This document shows positions 26,018 to 34,471 of a stretch of 50,438 nucleotides of DNA, one piece after another. How positions within the stretch are numbered: the first letter of the stretch is position 1; each line of letters opens with the position of its first letter. A program made the position numbers and the translations under genes. The stretch is from the NCBI GenBank assembly GCA_003021305.1, contig PXQN01000076.1:1-50438 (forward strand), in the 5' to 3' direction. Source of the DNA: Halobacteriales archaeon QH_10_67_22. GTDB lineage: Archaea > Halobacteriota > Halobacteria > Halobacteriales > Haloarculaceae. Under the pieces are notes generated by a model that worked only from the letters and a program-made list of their open reading frames with translations, was not told the DNA's origin and did no database searches.

Positions 26018-27631
26018 ATGAAACTCGCGGGCATGGCGAGCAATCGCGGACGGAACCTCATGAATATCGCCGACCGGGCACCGGGTGGGGCGGAGTTCGG
26101 GGTCGTCCTCACGAACGACGCCGACGCACCGGTCGTAGAGAAAGCCCACAAGCGGTCGATCGCGACCGAAGTCGTCGAACGGGGCGCCGACGAATCCCGG
26201 CGCGACCACGAACGGAGAGTCCTCAACGCGCTCGAACCCTACGAGTTCGAGCTGGTCTGTCTGGACGGGTACATGCGCTTGCTCTCGGAGACGTTCCTGG
26301 ACCCGATGCCGACGACGCTGAACGTCCACCCCTCGCTGTTGCCGGCGTTCCCGGGGACCGACGCCTGGGGCGACGCGCTGGCGTACGGCGCCAAGACGGT
26401 CGGCTGTACGGTCCACGCGGTCACCAACGCCATCGCCGAGGACGGCTCGATCATCGAGGACGCAGTCGACGCGGGCCCCGTCGTCACGCAGGAACCAGTG
26501 CCGGTCTACGAGGGCGACGAGCGCGAGGACCTGCAAGACCGGGTGCTCTACCAAGGGGAGTTCCGGGCGTACCCGCGGGCAGTGAAGTGGTTCGCCGAGG
26601 ACCGCGTCGACGTCGACTGGGCGGCCGATCGGGTTGCCGTCGAGGGCGACGACGGGGGGCAGTTCCCCGCGCGATGGGTCGGGTCGGCCGACCGGGCGGC
26701 GGACCTGCGGTACGGCGAGAACCCCCACCAGGACGCGGCCGTCTACACCGATTACACCTGCGAGGAGGCCAGCGTCGTCGGCGCCGACCAGCACAATCCC
26801 GCGGCGGGTGACCTCTCGTACAACAACTACAACGACGCCGACGGGGCCCTGGACCTCATCAAGGAGTTCGACCGCCCGGCCGCGGCGGTGATCAAACACA
26901 CGAGTCCTGCCGGGTGTGCCACGGCCGGAGACCTGGCGACGGCCTACGAGCGGGCGCTGTCGACAGACCCCAAGAGCGCGTTCGGGGGGATCGTCGCGCT
27001 CAACCGCGAGTGTGACGCCGCCACCGCCGAGCAGGTCGTCGACTCGTTCAAGGTGGTCGTCGTCGCGCCCGGCTACACCGACGACGCGCTCGACGTGCTC
27101 TGCCGGAAGGAGAGTCTCCAGGTGCTGGACGTCGGTGACCGGCTGGACGCGACCGAGCCACTGACCGAGAAGAAACTCGTCGGCGGTCGCCTGCTCCAGG
27201 AACGGGACCGCCAGACACTCACCCGGGCGGACCTGGAGACCGTCACCGAGCGCGAGCCAACCGACGAGGAGGTCGAGTCGCTGCTGTTCGGCTGGCAGAC
27301 GGTCAAACACGTGATGTCAAACGCCGTTCTGTTCGCGAACGGCACCGAAACGGTTGGGATCGGTCCGGGACAGGTCTCGCGGGTCGACGCGGTGAAAGTC
27401 GCCAAGATGAAAGCCAAGGCGGACGCCGAGGGCAAGTCCGCCGAGGGTGGCGTCATGGCTTCGGACGCATTCTTCCCGTTCCCGGACAACATCGAAGTCG
27501 CCGCCGACGCGGGCATCGAGGCGGTCATCCAGCCCGGCGGGTCGAAACGCGACGACGAGGTGATCGCGGCCTGTGACGAGCACGACATGGCGATGGTCTT
27601 CACCGGCCAGCGGTGCTTTAGACACGACTGA
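26018..27631 (+). CDS. PurN-PurH fusion: GAR formyltransferase plus AICAR formyltransferase
   Basis: Two formyl transfers of purine synthesis in one 537-residue cytoplasmic protein. Residues 1 to about 190 are a PurN-type domain (MKLAGMASNRGRNLMNIADR, then LDGYMRLLSETFLDPMPTTLNVHPSLLPAFPGTDA with the catalytic Asn-x-His). The rest is the PurH AICAR-transformylase domain (RYGENPHQDAAVY, LSYNNYNDADGALDLI, AVIKHTSPAGCA, SAFGGIVALN, ending VFTGQRCFRHD). The MGS-like IMP cyclohydrolase half of bacterial PurH is absent; archaea normally use PurO for that step. Start 26018 is chosen because PurN begins MKLAG here. It is usually described as purNH in halophiles. Confidence 0.93.
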   Translation: MKLAGMASNRGRNLMNIADRAPGGAEFGVVLTNDADAPVVEKAHKRSIATEVVERGADESRRDHERRVLNALEPYEFELVCLDGYMRLLSETFLDPMPTTLNVHPSLLPAFPGTDAWGDALAYGAKTVGCTVHAVTNAIAEDGSIIEDAVDAGPVVTQEPVPVYEGDEREDLQDRVLYQGEFRAYPRAVKWFAEDRVDVDWAADRVAVEGDDGGQFPARWVGSADRAADLRYGENPHQDAAVYTDYTCEEASVVGADQHNPAAGDLSYNNYNDADGALDLIKEFDRPAAAVIKHTSPAGCATAGDLATAYERALSTDPKSAFGGIVALNRECDAATAEQVVDSFKVVVVAPGYTDDALDVLCRKESLQVLDVGDRLDATEPLTEKKLVGGRLLQERDRQTLTRADLETVTEREPTDEEVESLLFGWQTVKHVMSNAVLFANGTETVGIGPGQVSRVDAVKVAKMKAKADAEGKSAEGGVMASDAFFPFPDNIEVAADAGIEAVIQPGGSKRDDEVIAACDEHDMAMVFTGQRCFRHD

Positions 27632-27708
27632 GCGCCAGCGAGGGAGTGCCTGAAACTCGTCGCGGCGTCGAGAGAGCGGGGGACGCCCTCATAGCGGTTT
27701 CGAGAGCG

Positions 27709-27846
27709 TTATTCGTAGTCGCTGATACCGAGCACGACGTCACAGTCGGGACAGGTCCAGACTTTCGGGGAGCTGGCGGCCGGCGCGCGTTCGAGACGCG
27801 TCGCCCACTCGGTGAGGTCCGTATCGCATGACGGGCATCGAGCCAT
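27709..27846 (-). CDS. Small zinc-ribbon protein (45 aa)
   Basis: Missed by the ORF track because it is under 60 codons. The minus strand from ATG 27846 reads MARCPSCDTDLTEWATRLERAPAASSPKVWTCPDCDVVLGISDYE. Two CPxC knuckles (CPSC and CPDC) form a classic four-cysteine zinc ribbon. Such tiny zinc-finger proteins are abundant in haloarchaea and mostly uncharacterised; some influence biofilm or stress phenotypes. Third positions are GC-rich. It lies alone between purNH and the pilin-like gene. Confidence 0.8.
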   Translation of the reverse strand: MARCPSCDTDLTEWATRLERAPAASSPKVWTCPDCDVVLGISDYE

Positions 27847-27954
27847 GCAATGCGTGGGTAGGAGTGACACACACTTCAAGCTGGGCCGACAGCACGAGTT
27901 TCAGTTCGTGAAATCGCTCGAAACGCCTTTTGACGGACGGTCGGTCGATCCGCT

Positions 27955-28947
27955 GTGTCCCGTGTGCAGTCCGAGCGCGCCCTCTCGCCGGTCGTCGGGG
28001 TCGTCCTCCTGGTCGCCATCACGGTCGTGCTCGCAGGGCTGGGTGCGGCCGTCGCGTTCGATTTGACACAGAAGAAAGAACCCGCGCCGGAGGTGGTTCT
28101 CGATCTAGAGGAGACGCCGGACCCGGTCGCACACGAGTTCGAGCTGGAGAACGGCGACGTCCTCCGCGGAGAGAAAATCGAGTTCCGCGGAACCGCCGAC
28201 GAGCGTCCGTTTTCGGGGCGACTCGCCGCGGGCGAGACGGCGACTGTCTACCCCATCGAAGAGAGAGTCCGGGTCGTCTGGTTCGGTGAACACGGGACCA
28301 GCTACGTCCTCGCGACGTTCGAACCCGACCCAGCGCTGCCCGACGCCGACGAGGGCTGTAACTGGGTCGAAGCCGAGACCGGCGGAGCGACCAGTTCCGT
28401 GACTGTCGATGTCGTCGTCGACTGTGACGTCGAGACGGCGGGCGACGTGGATGTCGTCAACCCGGGCGTCGTCATCGGTGACATCGACAGTTACGACAAC
28501 ACTATCGACATCGACGACGGGACGGTGTACGGCACGGTCGATTCGAACAGCGCCGTCGACCTGGACGGTGCGACTGTCGCCGCCGACGTCACCGCGGGCG
28601 GTGACGTAACCATCACCGACGAGAGTACGGTCGACGGGGACGTCACCACCGGTTCGTCCGGAAGCATCGACATTGATGGCGGTTCGGCGGTCGGCGGGTC
28701 GCTCTCGGCCGGTGACGACATCGCTCTCGATGGGGTGACTGTCGAGGGAGACATCGAGGGACCGGACGTCGACATCGACAGTTCGACTGTCGAAGGGTCG
28801 GTCGTGGGCACGTCGAAGGTACAGCTCGACGGCGTGACCGTCACGGGCGACGTGTACGCCCCGGGCGGGAGTTTCTCGTGTACCGACTCGACCATCGACG
28901 GTCAGGACTGCTCGTCGTACACGCTACAGGACCCCGACGACTACTGA
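27955..28947 (+). CDS. Type IV pilin-like protein with bactofilin-like repeat domain
   Basis: A 330-residue secreted protein from GTG 27955. The start VSRVQSERALSPVVGVVLLVAITVVLAGLGAAV is an archaeal pilin-type signal: a short charged leader, a probable PibD-like cleavage before ALSPVVG, and a hydrophobic assembly helix. After a beta-rich head (DUF1628-like region to about residue 120), residues 150-310 consist of regularly spaced short strands such as GDVTITDESTVDGDVTTGSSGSIDIDG. This pattern fits a right-handed beta-helix like bactofilin/polymer-forming modules. The end has a cysteine-containing cap (SFSCTDSTIDGQDCSS). Probably a surface filament or cell-wall-associated protein; the combination is unusual. 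Confidence 0.8.
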   Translation: MSRVQSERALSPVVGVVLLVAITVVLAGLGAAVAFDLTQKKEPAPEVVLDLEETPDPVAHEFELENGDVLRGEKIEFRGTADERPFSGRLAAGETATVYPIEERVRVVWFGEHGTSYVLATFEPDPALPDADEGCNWVEAETGGATSSVTVDVVVDCDVETAGDVDVVNPGVVIGDIDSYDNTIDIDDGTVYGTVDSNSAVDLDGATVAADVTAGGDVTITDESTVDGDVTTGSSGSIDIDGGSAVGGSLSAGDDIALDGVTVEGDIEGPDVDIDSSTVEGSVVGTSKVQLDGVTVTGDVYAPGGSFSCTDSTIDGQDCSSYTLQDPDDY

Positions 28948-28994
28948 CCCGGGGGGAGAGTGAGGCTTACTACCCTGGAGCACGACCACCGGAT

Positions 28995-29546
28995 ATGAGC
29001 GTGATCGCCTGGGTTCGGGACAACCCCCTCGGGACCCTCGTCTGTTTCCTGCTGGTCGCAACGCTGACCGCGGCGTCGTGGTTCGGGGTCGTGGTCTGGT
29101 CGGTCGCCGCGCTGGCGACCGGGGGCGCATCGGTACCGTTCCAGCTCCTGTTTTTGCTGTTGCTCGGCGCGGTGGTCGTCGGGAGCGCGCTCACCGTCGC
29201 GTCGCTGGTCGGTCTCGTGTACGGACTGCTCTCGCGAGCCTGGGACGCGGCCGCGGCGGCCGGGCGGGAAGTAGCACGCGGAGCCGAGGCCGCCGAACGG
29301 CGGAGCCCGCTGGCCCGGGTGGTCGGCCTGTCGGACCTGACCGGGCCGGTCGACCCGCGGTCGCGGGCAGCGAAGGTCGAGGACCGACTCGACCGCGTCA
29401 AAGCCCGGTACGTCGAGGGCGAACTCTCGATGGCCGAGTTCGAACGACGGATCCGTGACGTACTCGGCGAGGAGCGGGTCGGCCACGGCGGCGTCTCGAC
29501 CGGGGCCGACGGCGGCCACGAGCGGGCCCGCGAGTACGAGCGCTGA
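28995..29546 (+). CDS. Two-TM membrane protein with C-terminal SHOCT domain
   Basis: From ATG 28995 (MSVIAWVRDNPLGTLVCFLLVATLTAASWFG) the protein has 183 residues. Two hydrophobic segments (about 12-42 and 48-76) are followed by a cytoplasmic Ala/Arg-rich helix. The SHOCT motif comes next (KVEDRLDRVKARYVEGELSMAEFERRIRDVLGEE), a short helical module common at the C terminus of prokaryotic membrane proteins. The ORF-track start at 28878 lies inside the preceding gene's end and is not used. Function unknown. Confidence 0.82.
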   Translation: MSVIAWVRDNPLGTLVCFLLVATLTAASWFGVVVWSVAALATGGASVPFQLLFLLLLGAVVVGSALTVASLVGLVYGLLSRAWDAAAAAGREVARGAEAAERRSPLARVVGLSDLTGPVDPRSRAAKVEDRLDRVKARYVEGELSMAEFERRIRDVLGEERVGHGGVSTGADGGHERAREYER

Positions 29547-29638
29547 CCGCCGGTCGGTGGGGCGGTGCCGAGACATTCACACCAGAACCCGACCGAGTAC
29601 CACGCAGTTATTTCCACCCACCCCTTCTACCGGGGCGT

Positions 29639-30385
29639 ATGGGACGAATGCTGATGGGGGTCGACCTCGACGAGTCGCCCGTCGGCGGCCTCATCGAGCG
29701 ACTCCTCTCCGAGAAGGAACTGGAGAAACTCGCCGACGGGGGCCAGCCCGCCGGCGACGACACGGACGCCTCCGAAGACGGGGCCGACGACATCGGGGAC
29801 GACGAGTTCGACTGGGTGACCGACGACGTCGACGACACCGAGGAGTGGGTGGCCGACCCGATGGACGACCCGCGGGATCCGGAGTTCGACCTCGGAGCGG
29901 ACGACGACGGGGGGCGGCTGGGCGGCTACCGACCGCTGTTGCTCAAGGCCGCCGTCGCGCTGGCAGTCCTGGCCGTACTGGCGGTCGTGGCCTATCGGTA
30001 CGCGGGACGGATCAAGGGAATCGTCCCGGACCGGTTGACCGACCGCGGCGGCGACGACTCCGAGAGTGACGACGCCGGGACCGACGAGGAGTTCGACGAC
30101 GACGTCTCGCCGGCGCGACGGCGCGCGAAGATGACCGACGACGACGCCGACAGACCCGGCCGGTCCGACCCCGACACCGAGTGGACGACCCGGGATGAAC
30201 CCGAGACCGAGGGCGAGGACGAAGCGGACGTCGACGCCGACGATGGCGGCGTCCGGTCGATCCGGGAGGACGTCGACCTGGGGGCGCTGGTCGGGCTGGC
30301 GACGCTGGCGCTCATCGCGGCGGTGGTCCGCAAGTTCGGTGAAGAGCGCCCGCACGACCCTCTGGTCGACGGGCCCGGTGAGTAA
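29639..30385 (+). CDS. Acidic membrane protein with two TM segments, unknown function
   Basis: A 248-residue protein MGRMLMGVDLDESPVGGLIERLLSEKELEKL. The N-terminal part is highly acidic (DDTDASEDGADDIGDDEFDWVTDDVDD). A TM helix follows at about 102-121 (LLLKAAVALAVLAVLAVVAY), then another acidic linker, and a second TM segment near the C terminus (LGALVGLATLALIAAVVRKF). A TATA-like region lies in the short gap upstream. It may form an operon with the small gene at 30423. I recognise no family. Confidence 0.78.
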   Translation: MGRMLMGVDLDESPVGGLIERLLSEKELEKLADGGQPAGDDTDASEDGADDIGDDEFDWVTDDVDDTEEWVADPMDDPRDPEFDLGADDDGGRLGGYRPLLLKAAVALAVLAVLAVVAYRYAGRIKGIVPDRLTDRGGDDSESDDAGTDEEFDDDVSPARRRAKMTDDDADRPGRSDPDTEWTTRDEPETEGEDEADVDADDGGVRSIREDVDLGALVGLATLALIAAVVRKFGEERPHDPLVDGPGE

Positions 30386-30422
30386 CCGACACGTCTACCC
30401 GCCCGGCAACGGAACGCCGGGT

Positions 30423-30698
30423 ATGGACGACAGACTCGACGCGCTGACGGCACGCGAGGGGTGGCGTCGCGAGGGCGACGCCGCTAGAGTCCACTACCGC
30501 GGCGAGGGCGACCAGTACAGCATCGAATACTACGTACCGAGTGACTGCGTCGTTTACTGGAAAGTCCCGCCCGCGGACGGTCCCGAGACGGCCGTTCCCG
30601 TCGGGCGCGAGACGGTCCCGACGCCGCTGCGCGAGCGCATCCGGATGGACCTGGACGCCGCCGGGGTCGACCCGGAAGTCGAGCGCCGACAGCTGTGA
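30423..30698 (+). CDS. Small conserved-looking protein, unknown function
   Basis: From ATG 30423 the protein has 91 residues: MDDRLDALTAREGWRREGDAARVHYRGEGDQYSIEYYVPSDCVVYWKVPP. The ORF-track start (30195) overlaps the preceding gene in another frame and is rejected. The alternating strand-like region suggests a compact beta fold. It follows the acidic membrane protein by 38 nt. No motif allows a functional call. Confidence 0.7.
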   Translation: MDDRLDALTAREGWRREGDAARVHYRGEGDQYSIEYYVPSDCVVYWKVPPADGPETAVPVGRETVPTPLRERIRMDLDAAGVDPEVERRQL

Positions 30699-30798
30699 TA
30701 CGGCGCGCCCGGTGCACGCATCGACTCTGTCACCGGTGACGGGCGTGTCGTCGGGGAGTCCGACAGGCTAAAGCGCGCCCGTCCGGAACCAAGGGCGC

Positions 30799-33339
30799 AT
30801 GGAGTTCCACGAGGCGGCGAACTTCCTGTTCGACCTGCGCCGCTACGCTCCCCGTCCGGGGCTGGCGCCGACGCGGGACCTGCTCGGGCACCTGGGCGAC
30901 CCCCACGACGAACTGGTCTGCGTGCAGGTCACCGGCTCCAACGGGAAGGGCAGTACGGCGCGGATGGTCGAGCGTGCTCTCCGGGAGGCCGGGCTGTCGG
31001 TCGGGCTGTACACCTCGCCCCACCTCGACAGCGTCCGCGAACGGGTCCGCGTGGACGGCCGTCCGGTGTCGAAGGCGGCGGTCACCGACTTCGTCGGGGC
31101 GATGTGCGAGTACGCCACCGACCGTGGCGCGGACGGAACGTCGCCGACCTTTTTCGAGACGGTGACCGCGCTGGCGCTGTGGGAGTTCGACCGCCAGGAC
31201 GTCGACGTCGCCGTCCTGGAGGTGGGGATCGGCGGCAGTCTCGACGCGACGAGCGTCGTCGACCCCGTGGCCAGCGGGGTCACGACAGTCGCCCTGGAAC
31301 ACACCGATCTGCTGGGCGATACGATCCCCGAAATCGCCCGCGACAAGGCCGGCGTCGCCCCCGCCGACCGGCCGCTGGTGACCGCCGCCGAGGGCGAGGC
31401 ACTCGCTGCCATCGGCGAGGAAGTGTCGGACCTGCTGACGGTCGGCCTGAGCGGATCCGACGGCGGTGGCGGCGCCGATAGAGCGGACGTGACCGTCGAC
31501 TACGGCGGGCGCGAGGGGCTGGAAAGTCTCGTTACCGTCGAGGGCCCGGACTGGACGGTCGACACGGCGCTGCCGTTGCTGGGTGCCCACCAGGCGCGCA
31601 ACGCCGGCGTCGCGGCGGCGCTGGTCTCGCAGATATTCGACGCCGGGGTTTCGTCCGGGATCGACGGCGAGGAGGCGTGGCGGGCCGTCGAGCGGGGGAT
31701 GCGCAACGCCCACTGGCCCGGGCGGTTCGAAGTGATGGGCCGGGAGCCCCTGGTCGTCCTGGACGGCGCGCACAACCCAGGCGGCTGTGAGGCGCTCGTC
31801 GAGACGCTGTCGACGTTCGACTACGACGACCTGCACGTCGTCGCGGGCGCGATGACCGACAAGGACCACCGCGGCGTCGCCGCGGTGCTGGCCGAGGCCG
31901 ACCCGACTCACGTGGTCGCGACCCGCCCCGACCACGTCCGCGCGGAGGACGAGTCCGTCCTGGCACGCGCGATGGAACTGGAGACCGGAGCGACCGTCGA
32001 GACGGGGTCCGACGTGGCCGGCGCGCTCGACGACGCGCTGGCGGCCGCGGACGGAGACGACGCCGTCCTCGTCGCTGGCTCGCTTTTTGCCGTCGCCGAG
32101 GCCCGCACCAGGTGGGCCCGGACGACCGTCCCGAGGAGCATCGACTCGCCCGCCGAGGCCCGCGAGACGCTCGCGGCGGCAGAGGTCAGTGACGAGGGCG
32201 TCGAGGAACTGGCAGGCGAGGCCGTCCACCGTGTGGTCCGGACTCGCCTTCGGCCGGGACAAGCACAGTATCTCAGGGGACAGCTGCTGTCGCTGGGCGG
32301 GGCGTGTGCCGTCTCGACGCTGGACGAGCGGGACCGCGAGAACGTCGACGCCGTCTTGCTGGGCACGCGCGCCCAGTTCGAGGGGCTCGTCTCCGACCTG
32401 GCCGAGGGCCCGGACGGGCTGGCGCCGGTCGCCGACGAACTCCGCGCCACGCTTTCGATCGACCCCGACGAAGTCGCCGCGGACCGGTCGGTCCGGGCGG
32501 ACCCTGCCGGCGTGGCGGCCGACCGGGACTACCCCTGGGCCGACGGGACGGCCGTGATGGGAATCTTGAACATCACGCCGGACAGTTTCCACGACGGCGG
32601 CGAGTACGACACCGTCGAGGCGGCCCGCGAGCGCGCCGAGCGGATGGTCGCGGCAGGCGTCGACATCCTGGACGTCGGCGGCGAGTCGACCCGGCCGGGT
32701 GCCGACCCCGTCCCCGTCGAAGAAGAACGTGACCGGGTCGTGCCGGTCGTCGAAGCCATCGCCGACCTGGACGTGATGGTGTCGGTCGACACGCGCAAGG
32801 CGGCGGTCGCCCGTGCGGCGCTCGCGGCCGGCGCGGACCTGCTCAACGACGTTTCCGGGCTCGAAGACCCGGAGATGCGCCTGGTCGCAGCCGACCACGA
32901 CGTCCCCGTCGTCGTGATGCACAGCAACGAGGTGCCCGTCGACCCCGACGCCGACCCTCACTACGACGATGTCGTCCGCGACGTCATCGATTATCTGACC
33001 GAGCGGGTCCTGCTCGCCGAGAAAGCCGGGCTGGACCGCTCGCAGATCCTCGTCGACCCCGGGCTCGGCTTCGGAAAGTCCGCCGCCGAGAGTTTCGAAC
33101 TGCTGGGCCGACTCGACGAGTTGCGGGCGCTTGGCTGTCCGGTGCTGGTGGGCCACTCCCACAAGTCGATGTTCGAACTCGCGGGCGGGACGGCCGGCGA
33201 GGCGCTCGACGAGACCGTCGCCGCGACGGCCATCGCCGCCGACCGCGGGGCGGACGTCGTCCGCGTCCACGACGCCGCCGAGAACGTCGCCGCGGTCCGG
33301 GTCGCGGACGCCGCGAACGACCCCGACACGGGCGACTGA
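30799..33339 (+). CDS. folCP: FolC-FolP fusion: dihydrofolate/folylpolyglutamate synthase plus dihydropteroate synthase
   Basis: An 846-residue cytoplasmic folate enzyme. The FolC half (about 1-430) has the ATP-binding loop VTGSNGKGSTARMV, the ligase motif HTDLLGDTIPEIARDKAGV, and LDGAHNPGGCEAL. The FolP half (about 580-846) has AVMGILNITPDSFHDGG, DVGGESTRPGAD and the ending GHSHKSMFELAGG...VVRVHDAAENV. FolP joins the pterin diphosphate to p-aminobenzoate, and FolC adds glutamate. Between them lies about 150 residues of extra sequence (VRTRLRPGQAQYLRGQLLSLGGACAVSTLDERD) matching neither enzyme. Such a fusion is known from halophilic archaea. Confidence 0.94.
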   Translation: MEFHEAANFLFDLRRYAPRPGLAPTRDLLGHLGDPHDELVCVQVTGSNGKGSTARMVERALREAGLSVGLYTSPHLDSVRERVRVDGRPVSKAAVTDFVGAMCEYATDRGADGTSPTFFETVTALALWEFDRQDVDVAVLEVGIGGSLDATSVVDPVASGVTTVALEHTDLLGDTIPEIARDKAGVAPADRPLVTAAEGEALAAIGEEVSDLLTVGLSGSDGGGGADRADVTVDYGGREGLESLVTVEGPDWTVDTALPLLGAHQARNAGVAAALVSQIFDAGVSSGIDGEEAWRAVERGMRNAHWPGRFEVMGREPLVVLDGAHNPGGCEALVETLSTFDYDDLHVVAGAMTDKDHRGVAAVLAEADPTHVVATRPDHVRAEDESVLARAMELETGATVETGSDVAGALDDALAAADGDDAVLVAGSLFAVAEARTRWARTTVPRSIDSPAEARETLAAAEVSDEGVEELAGEAVHRVVRTRLRPGQAQYLRGQLLSLGGACAVSTLDERDRENVDAVLLGTRAQFEGLVSDLAEGPDGLAPVADELRATLSIDPDEVAADRSVRADPAGVAADRDYPWADGTAVMGILNITPDSFHDGGEYDTVEAARERAERMVAAGVDILDVGGESTRPGADPVPVEEERDRVVPVVEAIADLDVMVSVDTRKAAVARAALAAGADLLNDVSGLEDPEMRLVAADHDVPVVVMHSNEVPVDPDADPHYDDVVRDVIDYLTERVLLAEKAGLDRSQILVDPGLGFGKSAAESFELLGRLDELRALGCPVLVGHSHKSMFELAGGTAGEALDETVAATAIAADRGADVVRVHDAAENVAAVRVADAANDPDTGD

Positions 33340-33421
33340 CGACCGAGGACGACTGTGCAAAACGACGACTATCGAGACGCTTTCGTGTGGAGGGCTTTCT
33401 GCGCGGCTGCGAAGCGGGCCG

Positions 33422-33595
33422 TTACCGCATCCCGTCGAGCGACCGGACGGTGTCGGACATCAGCCACGCTGTGTCGCTGTCGGGTCGCTCGATGCTGAGC
33501 GCGAAAAACGAGTCGCGGCCGTCGTCGACGGTGATGTGGTAGGTTTCGCTCGTCAGTGGCGGTTCGCTCGCGCCGGTCGCGTCGGAGGGTGACAC
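33422..33595 (-). CDS. Small haloarchaeal protein, unknown function
   Basis: From GTG 33595 (VSPSDATGASEPPLTSETYHITVDDGRDSFFALSIERPDSDTAWLMSDTVRSLDGMR) the protein has 57 residues. A TATA-like ggttatccg on the minus strand about 26 nt upstream supports this start over the ORF-track GTG at 33607. The pattern of a short strand-strand core ending in TAWLMSDTVRSLDGMR resembles small one-domain proteins widespread in haloarchaea, but I cannot name the family with confidence. Confidence 0.6.
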   Translation of the reverse strand: MSPSDATGASEPPLTSETYHITVDDGRDSFFALSIERPDSDTAWLMSDTVRSLDGMR

Positions 33596-33690
33596 ACTGG
33601 CTCTCACCGACGCCCACGGATAACCGACTCGATCGGACCAAACAGTGTCGGAGAACCAACGCTTTTGTGCACGCGAGTCGAGTCCCGGAC

Positions 33691-34044
33691 GTGAGCGGCA
33701 TCGTCTTCTTCGCGACGACGGACCTTGACCGGGTCGTCGAGTTCTACCGGGAGACGTTCGACGCCGACATGTGGGTTGACCAGGGCGACTGTGCGATCCT
33801 CGTCCACGACGGCTTCAAGTTCGGATTCTGTGAACGGGACGAGACCGACGACTGTGCCACACTCACCTTCTACTACGGCGACCGGGCGGCGGTCGACGAC
33901 CGCTACGACGTGCTGGCCTCCCGGGCACAGGGGTCACCGGTCGTCAACGACGACTACGACATCTACCAGTTTTTCGCCGAGGACCCCGACGGCCGGACCG
34001 TCGAGGTGCAGACGTTCCTCCACCCCCTGCCGGACGAGGAGTGA
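33691..34044 (+). CDS. VOC (glyoxalase/bleomycin-resistance) superfamily protein
   Basis: From GTG 33691 the protein has 117 residues: VSGIVFFATTDLDRVVEFYRETFDADMWVDQGDCAILVHDGFKFGFCERD, ending FAEDPDGRTVEVQTFLHPL. The two beta-alpha-beta-beta-beta modules and the terminal EDPDGRTVEV are diagnostic of the vicinal oxygen chelate fold. The metal-binding His/Glu pattern is incomplete at the N terminus (FFATTDLDR instead of an initial His), so substrate and metal dependence are unclear. The ORF-track start at 33556 overlaps the divergent small gene and is not used. Confidence 0.85.
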   Translation: MSGIVFFATTDLDRVVEFYRETFDADMWVDQGDCAILVHDGFKFGFCERDETDDCATLTFYYGDRAAVDDRYDVLASRAQGSPVVNDDYDIYQFFAEDPDGRTVEVQTFLHPLPDEE

Positions 34045-34156
34045 GCGTGTCGTCGAGGTTCCCGCCCAGCGAGGGCTGAGCGTGCGGTGGGGTTCCCCGC
34101 CCAGCGATGGCTGGGGGTGTCGTCAGGTTTTCGACGGCGGGGCGCGTGGAACGGAT

Positions 34157-34471
34157 ATGGTCGGGCCGGTCGAACTCGCCTTTCTCGTGGTCACGACGCT
34201 GTTCGTCGTCGTCGCGCCGACCCTGCTGTTTCTGGGACTGTGGCGTGGCCTGCAGGCAATGCGAGACGACGAACTCATCGAGCAAGTGCGAGCGACCGGT
34301 GTGATTGACGACCTTAGAACAGGCCGTAGTCGTCGACGACGTCCCGGTAGACGTCGAGGTACTGTTCGAGGACGGCGTCGTGGTCGTAGTCGCGCCAGTC
34401 CTCGTCGACGGTCATGCGGTCGAACTGCCCGGCGTCGACGATGGCCTCGGCCACGCCCTGGGGATCGGTGA
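34157..34471 (+). CDS. Small one-TM protein whose frame runs into the antisense of the glycosyltransferase
   Basis: The ATG at 34157 opens MVGPVELAFLVVTTLFVVVAPTLLFLGLWRGLQAMRDDELIEQVRATGVIDDLRTG. The first 50 residues look like a real small membrane protein: one TM helix and a helical charged tail. There is no stop before the convergent glycosyltransferase end at 34314. The frame continues for 50 more arginine-rich codons antisense to it, to 34471. The native stop has probably been lost by mutation or deletion, or else this is a remnant. Confidence 0.45.
   Translation: MVGPVELAFLVVTTLFVVVAPTLLFLGLWRGLQAMRDDELIEQVRATGVIDDLRTGRSRRRRPGRRRGTVRGRRRGRSRASPRRRSCGRTARRRRWPRPRPGDR

Noticed and set aside
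30730-33360. 876-codon minus-strand ORF opposite folCP
   Set aside because: It is an exact antisense shadow of folCP. GC-rich third positions remove stops on the other strand, and the translation shows no domain.
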